DNA of 5,558 bases from Lachnospiraceae bacterium. GTDB lineage: Bacteria > Bacillota > Clostridia > Lachnospirales > Lachnospiraceae. A model generated the notes under the pieces. The model saw only the letters and a program-made list of their open reading frames with translations, ran no database searches and was not told where the DNA came from. The position numbers and the translations under genes are program-made. Positions 1 to 4,643 of this stretch are shown here, piece by piece (position 1 is the first letter of the stretch; every line of letters starts with the position of its first letter). The stretch covers positions 1-5,558 of the forward strand of contig JAFSWJ010000348.1 in assembly GCA_017444545.1 (NCBI GenBank), read 5' to 3'.

Positions 1-37
1 AACCGTCCCCCTGATTGAACCGTCCCCCTGTCCCACC
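1..37. repeat. Short tandem GC-rich repeat, dispersed-repeat (REP-like) remnant
   Basis: The 13-mer AACCGTCCCCCTG occurs at 1-13 and again at 18-30, a period of 17 bp, and the second copy runs on into TCCCACC. Read on the minus strand this is GGGACAGGGGGACGGTTC followed by a second GGGGGACGGTT. From memory, very similar units are scattered through intergenic regions of many Clostridia, sometimes near Y1/IS200-like (REP-associated) transposase genes. No transposase is visible here and the left edge cuts the repeat, so its full length and partner arm are unknown. The family assignment is recall, not a search result. Confidence 0.5.
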
Positions 38-80
38 TCTATATTGTGGTAAACATAATATAAGCAACTACATCTTGTGA

Positions 81-116
81 AACATCGGAAAACACTGCAT
101 TTTCCGATGTTTTTTT
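81..116 (+). terminator. Rho-independent terminator of an upstream gene
   Basis: A perfect 12-bp stem (81-92 with 100-111) encloses the 7-nt loop CACTGCA and runs straight into a T tract at 110-116. The T tract is on the + strand only, so it ends transcription coming from the left, probably from a gene outside the window. It separates that transcription from the mraZ promoter. No coding sequence can be supported in the 80 bases before it. Confidence 0.85.
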
Positions 117-121
117 ATTGC

Positions 122-138
122 AAAAAAACAGAAAAAAA
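122..138. promoter_or_regulatory. Phased A-tracts, probable UP element or curved DNA
   Basis: Two runs of seven A (122-128 and 132-138) start exactly 10 bp apart, one helical turn, just after the terminator T tract. Phased A-tracts bend DNA. With a start site near 185 (promoter at 150-178) they fall at about -63 to -47, where the RNA polymerase alpha C-terminal domains bind. The UP-element role is inference from position and composition. Confidence 0.45.
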
Positions 139-149
139 GCAATTTTATG

Positions 150-178
150 TTGATTTATGCCCGAAAGTGATATAGAAT
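150..178 (+). promoter_or_regulatory. Candidate mraZ operon promoter (P1)
   Basis: TTGATT at 150-155 (four of six matches to the -35 consensus) is followed after 17 bp by TAGAAT at 173-178 (five of six matches to the -10 consensus). The predicted start lies near 185, giving a leader of about 62 nt before the mraZ ATG. A-tracts precede it at the right distance. One MraZ-like box (164-170) lies in the spacer and the others lie downstream of the start, so bound MraZ could block initiation or early elongation. No transcription data support the call. Confidence 0.5.
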
Positions 179-232
179 GACACTTAAGTGGTGAAAAGTG
201 GGGTATAATTACACCATAGTGGTAGAAAGTGG
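164..232 (+). promoter_or_regulatory. MraZ operator: array of AAAGTGG-type boxes
   Basis: Boxes of the form (A/T)(A/T)AGTG(G/A) start at 164 (AAAGTGA), 185 (TAAGTGG), 195 (AAAGTGG), 216 (ATAGTGG) and 226 (AAAGTGG). The start-to-start distances are 21, 10, 21 and 10 bp, so all lie on one face of the helix. MraZ proteins are known to bind short direct repeats containing GTGG/GTGK upstream of their own gene at about 10-bp spacing, and AAAGTG-type repeats are described in mollicutes. The last box overlaps the mraZ Shine-Dalgarno region. The array strongly suggests autoregulation; the sign of regulation (repression in E. coli, activation reported in mycoplasmas) cannot be read from sequence. Confidence 0.82.
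204..209 (+). promoter_or_regulatory. Possible second -10 element (TATAAT) within the MraZ box array
   Basis: A perfect TATAAT lies between the second and third MraZ boxes. No good -35 hexamer is found 16-18 bp upstream (the 17-bp position reads CACTTA) and there is no TG extension. If used, it would start transcription near 216 and would probably need an activator. It may be a chance match in AT-rich DNA. Confidence 0.3.
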
Positions 233-246
233 AGAATAACCCGGAA

Positions 247-675
247 ATGTTCAGAGGCGAGTTCAATCACACAATCGATGCAAAGGGAAGGCTGATCTTC
301 CCGACGAAGTACCGCGAGCAGCTCGGCGAGGGCTGCATGATCACCCGCGGTATAGATGACTGCGTCTACGCCTATACAATGGAGGACTGGGAAAAATTCG
401 AAGAAAAGATCGCCAACCTTCCCCTTGACATGGAAGAGAGCAGAAAGCTCCAGAGGTTCTTCCTCGGATCCGCAATGGAAGGCACCTTTGACAGCCAGGG
501 CAGGATCCTCATATCCACACCGCTTCGCAAGTACGCCGGATTTGAAAAGGAGGTGACACTCCTTGGCGTCGGAAACCACATAGAGATCTGGGACAGGAAT
601 AAATACGAATCCGCCCAGGTATCAAGCGTGAACGAGATCACCTCAAAGATCAGGGAACTGGGTCTGTCGCTATGA
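247..675 (+). CDS. mraZ: Transcriptional regulator MraZ
   Basis: The product is a 142-residue MraZ protein, the usual family length, and a DNA-binding regulator of the division and cell wall cluster. It has two SpoVT/AbrB-like halves, each with the family DxxxR signature: D11-AKG-R15 in the N-terminal half and D82-SQG-R86 in the C-terminal half. The family forms rings that bind direct repeats upstream of its own gene, and matching boxes lie at 164-232. I chose ATG at 247 because the protein then begins MFRGEF, as MraZ proteins normally do. An in-frame GTG at 229 would add six residues but has no Shine-Dalgarno site and lies inside an operator box. The best ribosome binding site for 247 is GGAG at 231-234, with a rather long 12-nt spacing. 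The stop overlaps the rsmH start as ATGA, indicating translational coupling. In E. coli, excess MraZ is toxic and RsmH counteracts it. Confidence 0.96.
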   Translation: MFRGEFNHTIDAKGRLIFPTKYREQLGEGCMITRGIDDCVYAYTMEDWEKFEEKIANLPLDMEESRKLQRFFLGSAMEGTFDSQGRILISTPLRKYAGFEKEVTLLGVGNHIEIWDRNKYESAQVSSVNEITSKIRELGLSL

Positions 676-1625
676 ACGGTGAAAAAAAGTTTGATCACAT
701 ACCCGTCCTTTTGAAACAGGCAGTCGACGGACTTGCAGTAAAGAGTGACGGCACCTACCTTGACGGTACAGTCGGAGGCGGGGGACATTCGGAGGAGATC
801 GCAAAGAGGCTTTCGGAAAACGGCAGGCTCATCTGTCTTGATCAGGACGAGGAAGCCATAGAAGCGGCAAAGGAAAGATTAAAGCCCTTTTCGGACCGGG
901 TGACCATCATCAAAAGCAACTTTGCCGAGATCAAAAAAGTTGCCGCAGAGCAAAAGATCAAAGGCTTTGACGGGATCCTGATAGACATAGGGGTTTCATC
1001 CCACCAGCTTGACACAGCCGGCCGCGGCTTTTCCTACCTGAAGGATGCGCCGCTTGACATGAGGATGGACAGGAGTGCGCCCCTGACCGCAAAGGATGTG
1101 GTGAACACCTATCCCGAGGAGGAGCTCTTTCGGATAATAAAAGATTACGGCGAAGAAAGATTTGCAAAGAACATCGCAAAAAGGATCTGTGAAGAAAGAA
1201 AGAAAGCTCCGATAGAGACTACGCTGCAGCTGGCCGCGATACCCGCAAAGGCCATACCTGCAAAATACAGGGAAAAGCACACGAACCCGGCCATGAGGAC
1301 CTTTCAGGCGATCAGGATAGAGGTCAACGATGAGCTTTCGATCCTTGAAAGGGCGCTTGAGGAGATGACAGGACTGCTGAATGACAAAGGAAGGCTTGCA
1401 GTCATAACCTTTCATTCGCTTGAGGACAGGATAGTGAAAAACGCATTCCGCACAGCGGAAAACCCCTGCACCTGTCCGCCGCAGTTTCCGGTGTGTGTAT
1501 GCGGGAAAAAGAGCAGGGGAACGGTGATCACAAAAAAGCCCGTAACTCCGGGCAAAGAGGAGACGGAAGAAAATTCCAGGGCACACAGTGCCAAACTGAG
1601 GATATTTGAAAGAAGGAAAGACTGA
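672..1625 (+). CDS. rsmH: 16S rRNA (cytosine1402-N4)-methyltransferase RsmH (MraW)
   Basis: This 317-residue protein is full length for RsmH, the cytoplasmic SAM-dependent enzyme that N4-methylates C1402 in the decoding centre of 16S rRNA. Family landmarks appear in order: the HIPVLL start motif (residues 9-14), the SAM-binding loop [12 protein letters not shown] (29-40), an acidic strand end at LDQDE (56-60), [10 protein letters not shown] (105-114), the RGFSY and PLDMRMD segments (118-133), [14 protein letters not shown] (209-222), and [12 protein letters not shown] (245-256). A cysteine cluster, [13 protein letters not shown], lies at 266-278 and is common in RsmH. The start ATG overlaps the mraZ stop by 4 nt; only a weak, distant AGGGA (652-656) precedes it, so coupling to mraZ translation is likely. 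Its TGA overlaps the next ATG by one base. Confidence 0.97.
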   Translation: MNGEKKFDHIPVLLKQAVDGLAVKSDGTYLDGTVGGGGHSEEIAKRLSENGRLICLDQDEEAIEAAKERLKPFSDRVTIIKSNFAEIKKVAAEQKIKGFDGILIDIGVSSHQLDTAGRGFSYLKDAPLDMRMDRSAPLTAKDVVNTYPEEELFRIIKDYGEERFAKNIAKRICEERKKAPIETTLQLAAIPAKAIPAKYREKHTNPAMRTFQAIRIEVNDELSILERALEEMTGLLNDKGRLAVITFHSLEDRIVKNAFRTAENPCTCPPQFPVCVCGKKSRGTVITKKPVTPGKEETEENSRAHSAKLRIFERRKD

Positions 1626-2107
1626 TGAAAAAAAGCACTGAATCCATCTATTATTACGGATATTATGATGATGGAAACACAGTCAGAAAACAAAAACATG
1701 TATATGACGACTATGAGTTTCAGGAGGAGATCCAAAGGACCAGACCCAGGGATGTGAGAGAACTGAAAGCCCAGGGTCTTTCGGTGGCCTACGGATTCTT
1801 TCTTGTGACCATGGCCATGGTCCTCCTTGTGGGATGTATCATTTACCTGAATCTGAGAAATGATATCACGGCCCAGCAAAAGACCATCGCAGGAATGGAA
1901 AAGGAACTGGGTACCCTGAGACAGAAAAACGACGAGGAGCTGGACAGGATCGAAGGCTCCATAGACATGGAAAAGATCAAGCAGATCGCCATGGATGAAT
2001 TGGGAATGACCTATCCCGATTCGGGCCAGGTCGTAGACATAGAGGGAGGGGCAGGAGATTATGTCCGCCAGTATCAGGACATTCCCGAAAAAGTCGAAAA
2101 AAAATAA
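1625..2107 (+). CDS. ftsL: FtsL-like bitopic cell division protein
   Basis: The 160-residue product has the layout of FtsL: a cytoplasmic tail of about 52 residues, one membrane segment (about 53-77, GLSVAYGFFL through CIIYL), then a short extracellular heptad-like region (about 78-112). A conserved-looking end follows, with IDMEKIKQIAMDELGMTYPD at 113-132. FtsL joins DivIC/FtsB and DivIB/FtsQ in a complex that activates the septal synthase FtsW with its class B PBP. Sequence similarity within this family is low, so the call rests mostly on topology and on position between rsmH and the PBP gene. The tail is somewhat long and tyrosine-rich near its start (YYYGYYDD, 9-16). AAGGA at 1613-1617 stands 7 nt before the ATG. 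The last 47 nt overlap the PBP gene in another frame. Confidence 0.85.
   Translation: MKKSTESIYYYGYYDDGNTVRKQKHVYDDYEFQEEIQRTRPRDVRELKAQGLSVAYGFFLVTMAMVLLVGCIIYLNLRNDITAQQKTIAGMEKELGTLRQKNDEELDRIEGSIDMEKIKQIAMDELGMTYPDSGQVVDIEGGAGDYVRQYQDIPEKVEKK
2042..2057 (+). promoter_or_regulatory. Ribosome binding site of the PBP gene, inside ftsL
   Basis: Two purine-rich matches to the 16S rRNA tail, GAGGGAGGGG (2042-2051) and AGGAG (2053-2057), lie within the 3' end of ftsL just before ATG 2061. They decide the start: the next in-frame ATG (2151) has no comparable site and would remove the basic cytoplasmic tail. Confidence 0.7.
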
Positions 2108-4418
2108 AGTCCGTAAAGAAAAGAGCAGAACCAGAAGACTTACCTTTTCAATGAAAAGGCAGCTTCTGGGTTTGCTTGTTTTAGTGCTTGCCGCATTTCT
2201 GGGGCTTTTGTACAGGATAGTCCAGATAAACAGGGACAACGGAGATTCCTACAAAAAGCAGGTACTATCCCAGCAATCCTATGACTCAAAGGTCCTTCCC
2301 TACAAGAGGGGATCCATAGAGGACAGGAACGGATCGGTCTTTGCCTACTCCGAAAAGGTCTACAATGTCATAGTCGATGCAAAGCTTGCAAACTATGACA
2401 ACGGCGTGCACATAGATGCCACCATGGATGCGCTGAAAAGGAGCTTTCCGGAGATAGACATAAACGAGGTCAGGGACTACATAAAGGAAAATCCCGGCGG
2501 ACAGTACAAAAAGTTTCTCAAAAGAGTGAGCGCCGACAAGGTTGCAGTCTACAAGGAGATAGAGGAGGCATCCCTTGCGGACGGGGAGGCTGAAGAAGCC
2601 TCAAAGGTTGCAAAAAATGCCGTATGGTTTGAAGAGGAGTATATCAGGAAATATCCCTACGATTCCGTAGCCTGCGACATGATCGGCTTTGTACAGGGCG
2701 ATAATACAGGCCAGTACGGGCTCGAGGAGTTTTACAACGATACCTTAAACGGCAGCAACGGCAGGGAATACGGTTTCCTCAATAATGACGGAACCCTGGA
2801 GCGCACCATCAAAAAGGCGACGGACGGAAGCACCATAGTCACGACCATAGATGTGAACATCCAGTCCATAGTCGAAAAGCATATCAGGGAATTTGCCGAG
2901 AAGTATAATAATAACTACAGGACGGGTCCCGCGGCCAACAATATAGGCTGTATCGTCATGGATCCCAATACAGGCGGGATCTACTCGATGGCCAACTACC
3001 CGGTGTTCAACCTGAACGATCCGAGAAACATGGAAGGCATCGACCTTTCGCCCTACGAATCTCTTGTAAAGAAAAAAAAGAAAAAGGAAGACGAAGAGGA
3101 AAGCGAAAGCGTCTCGGAAGATGAGGCAGAACAAGCCGGCGGGGAAGGCGAAGGATCAGAAGAGGGAGCCGGATCTTTTGAGGAAGAGTCGGATGAAGAA
3201 TCGGATGAGGAGGAGATCCCGGAAGAGGAACTCTACGACAGCGAAGAGATAAAGAATGCAGTCTGGAAAAACTTCTGCATATCCGATACCTATGAGCCCG
3301 GATCCACCATGAAGCCCTTTACGGTGGCGGCGGCAAAGGATGCGGGAAAGATCAGCGGTTACGAGAGCTATGAATGTACGGGCGCTCTGGAGATAGGTCA
3401 ACACGTCATCCACTGTCACAACAGGTTCGGAGACGGTTTGCTTACAGTCAAGCAGGGTATAGCAAAATCCTGCAACGTGGTATTGATGGATGTGGCCTTT
3501 GCCCTCAAAAAGGACGACTGGCTCAAGTATAATAAAAACTTCAATTTCGGGCTGAAGACAAACATAGATCTTGCGGGCGAGGTGAACGGCGCCGAGACCA
3601 CCTTCAATGAGAAGATGGGCCAGACGGATCTTGCGGTGGCATCCTTCGGACAGGGCTTTAACACAACGATGATCCAGATGATAGCAGGCTTTTCGGCTCT
3701 GATAAACGGAGGCTATTATTATCAGCCTCATCTGGTGAGCAAGGTGGTAAACCCCGAAGGGGCTGTCACAAAGGAGAACAATCCCAGGATAGTCAAGCAG
3801 GTGATCAGCAATGAGACCTCCGATATGATCAGGGATTTCTGCAATTCCGTCGTTATGAGCGATCCTTCGGAATGTACAGGATGGAGCGCAAGGCCTGCGG
3901 GATACACCATGGGAGGAAAGACGGGAACAGCGGAAAAGCTACCCAGAAGCGCAAAAAATTATGTCATATCCTTCATGGGATATGTGCCGGCGGAAAACCC
4001 GGAGGTCATCGCATACATCGTCATCGACACTCCGAATGTGGAAGACCAGTCCGAATCCACCAGACTTGCAACTACTCTGTGCAGGGATATAATGACAGAG
4101 GTACTCCGTTACCTGAACATCTTCCCCACGCTTGAGATAACAGAGGAAGAACAGGCGGAGCTAGACAAAATGCTTGAGGATTTCTCGGCGGGAGCGGTTT
4201 CGCAAAATGCCGTTTCCGAAAATTCCGTCTCGGAAAACGAAGCCTCAGACACGGAAGGTGAGGGAGAAGATGCCATGGAGCCCGTGACGGAATCCGGAAA
4301 CAGGATCCAGTACGACCCTGAGACCGGCTACCCCTTAGACCCCAATACAGGCGAAGTCCTCGACCCCGTCACCGGACAGCCGGTCGACAAGACACTGCCC
4401 TCCGACCTGGAATTTTGA
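2061..4418 (+). CDS. ftsI: Class B penicillin-binding protein (FtsI/SpoVD family D,D-transpeptidase)
   Basis: This 785-residue membrane-anchored transpeptidase crosslinks peptidoglycan stem peptides outside the cell, normally paired with a SEDS glycosyltransferase such as FtsW. A basic cytoplasmic tail (1-33) and one membrane anchor (about 35-54) precede the N-terminal pedestal domain, which carries the RGSIEDRNG motif (83-91). The transpeptidase domain has all three catalytic motifs: STMK (S415 nucleophile, K418), SCN (470-472) and KTGT (620-623). No PASTA domain is visible. The protein is longer than usual for two reasons: a charged low-complexity insert at about 337-398, just before the catalytic serine, and a C-terminal acidic, repetitive tail after about residue 695. 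C452 and C471 sit where B. subtilis SpoVD has its redox-sensitive pair. Septal (FtsI/PBP2B) and sporulation (SpoVD) roles cannot be separated from sequence; the symbol is at family level. The start overlaps ftsL by 47 nt. Confidence 0.93.
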   Translation: MSASIRTFPKKSKKNKVRKEKSRTRRLTFSMKRQLLGLLVLVLAAFLGLLYRIVQINRDNGDSYKKQVLSQQSYDSKVLPYKRGSIEDRNGSVFAYSEKVYNVIVDAKLANYDNGVHIDATMDALKRSFPEIDINEVRDYIKENPGGQYKKFLKRVSADKVAVYKEIEEASLADGEAEEASKVAKNAVWFEEEYIRKYPYDSVACDMIGFVQGDNTGQYGLEEFYNDTLNGSNGREYGFLNNDGTLERTIKKATDGSTIVTTIDVNIQSIVEKHIREFAEKYNNNYRTGPAANNIGCIVMDPNTGGIYSMANYPVFNLNDPRNMEGIDLSPYESLVKKKKKKEDEEESESVSEDEAEQAGGEGEGSEEGAGSFEEESDEESDEEEIPEEELYDSEEIKNAVWKNFCISDTYEPGSTMKPFTVAAAKDAGKISGYESYECTGALEIGQHVIHCHNRFGDGLLTVKQGIAKSCNVVLMDVAFALKKDDWLKYNKNFNFGLKTNIDLAGEVNGAETTFNEKMGQTDLAVASFGQGFNTTMIQMIAGFSALINGGYYYQPHLVSKVVNPEGAVTKENNPRIVKQVISNETSDMIRDFCNSVVMSDPSECTGWSARPAGYTMGGKTGTAEKLPRSAKNYVISFMGYVPAENPEVIAYIVIDTPNVEDQSESTRLATTLCRDIMTEVLRYLNIFPTLEITEEEQAELDKMLEDFSAGAVSQNAVSENSVSENEASDTEGEGEDAMEPVTESGNRIQYDPETGYPLDPNTGEVLDPVTGQPVDKTLPSDLEF
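3069..3254 (+). other. Low-complexity Lys-then-Glu/Asp/Ser insert within the PBP
   Basis: Residues 337-398 begin with six lysines (337-342, encoded through an A8 run at 3072-3079) and continue as a Glu/Asp/Ser/Gly-rich tract to about E397. The tract separates the conserved YPVFNLNDPRN region (313-323) from the NFCISDTYEPGST segment (404-416) that holds the active serine. Most class B PBPs have a short linker here, and Lachnospiraceae proteins, from memory, have a modest charged helix. The reading frame is open on both sides and conserved sequence resumes, so this is an insert and not a frameshift. Confidence 0.85.
4194..4238 (+). repeat. 15-nt tandem repeats encoding (A/S)VS(Q/E)N pentapeptides
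   Basis: Three consecutive 15-nt units at 4194-4208, 4209-4223 and 4224-4238 encode AVSQN, AVSEN and SVSEN (PBP residues 712-726). A degenerate EASDT follows. The units differ at synonymous positions, so the repeat is older than a fresh slippage event. It lies in the extracellular C-terminal tail of the PBP. Confidence 0.8.
4314..4385 (+). repeat. 24-nt tandem repeats encoding DPxTGxxx octapeptides
   Basis: Three consecutive 24-nt units at 4314-4337, 4338-4361 and 4362-4385 encode DPETGYPL, DPNTGEVL and DPVTGQPV (PBP residues 752-775), ending 10 residues before the C-terminus. The regular Asp-Pro-x-Thr-Gly pattern suggests an extended extracellular stalk; its function is unknown. Confidence 0.85.
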
Positions 4419-4442
4419 TATAACATACCGTTTAATGACAAT
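4415..4442 (+). promoter_or_regulatory. Weak candidate promoter before mraY
   Basis: In an AT-rich strip (4411-4467, about 19% G+C), TTGATA (4415-4420, overlapping the PBP stop codon) is followed after 16 bp by GACAAT (4437-4442), with five and four matches of six to the consensus hexamers. Transcription would start near 4449, so the whole structured element would lie in the mraY leader. The -10 match is poor and AT-rich DNA gives chance hits. Confidence 0.22.
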
Positions 4443-4461
4443 AGTTAAAGTAATTCATAAA

Positions 4462-4631
4462 GTATATGCGCGAGCAGGGGCGCTGGATGTCCAGTGGACA
4501 TTCGTTTAGCGCCGACCGAAGCGGAGCGTAGAACCCCGTGCCGAGCACCTACTGGAGCGCAAGGTGCGGGGGGTGACCTGCGGGAGCAAGAGCCAAAGAG
4601 TAGACCGATCGAACCGAGCTCGTGTATATAC
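4462..4631 (+). repeat. Structured GC-rich intergenic element with paired ends (unclassified)
   Basis: About 170 nt between the PBP gene and mraY stand out at about 65% G+C against the AT-rich strip before them. The two ends pair: 4462-4475 with 4618-4631 gives 14 pairs, two of them G-U. Inside is a bulged hairpin: 4479-4484 with 4508-4513 (GGCGCT/AGCGCC), then eight pairs 4485-4492 with 4496-4503 around the triloop AGT, with GTTT (4504-4507) bulged. A second hairpin pairs GCACCT (4545-4550) with AGGTGC (4562-4567), extendable by ACCCC (4533-4537) with GGGGT (4570-4574); an alternative nine-pair stem is 4534-4542 with 4563-4571. GGAGC occurs three times (4523, 4554, 4583) and ACCGA three times (4515, 4604, 4613). 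I match it to no named riboswitch or RNA family. It could be a mobile, MITE-like repeat or a leader RNA; no protein is supported on either strand. Confidence 0.65.
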
Positions 4632-4636
4632 AGAGG
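4632..4636 (+). promoter_or_regulatory. mraY ribosome binding site abutting the structured element
   Basis: AGAGG lies 7 nt before ATG 4644 and begins one base after the last pair (4462-4631) of the long closing stem. An upstream ATG at 4640 opens only a three-codon frame (stop at 4649-4651) and is not taken as a gene start, so 4644 is chosen. Confidence 0.7.
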
Positions 4637-4643
4637 TACATGT

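Noticed and set aside
1..37. CRISPR repeat
   Set aside because: The two units are only 4 bp apart, with no 30-40 bp spacers and no cas genes.
229..246. GTG at 229 as the mraZ start
   Set aside because: It would add six residues before the normal MFRGEF beginning, has no Shine-Dalgarno site at the right distance and lies within an MraZ box.
1412..2239. Minus-strand open frame of 275 codons opposite rsmH, ftsL and the PBP gene
   Set aside because: It lies antisense to three well-supported genes, has no recognisable family signature, and is explained by their codon composition.
4462..4631. tRNA, tmRNA, T-box or other named riboswitch in the element
   Set aside because: No cloverleaf or CCA end, no T-box sequence, and no conserved core of a riboswitch that I can recognise; antiterminator/terminator alternatives with a T tract are also absent.
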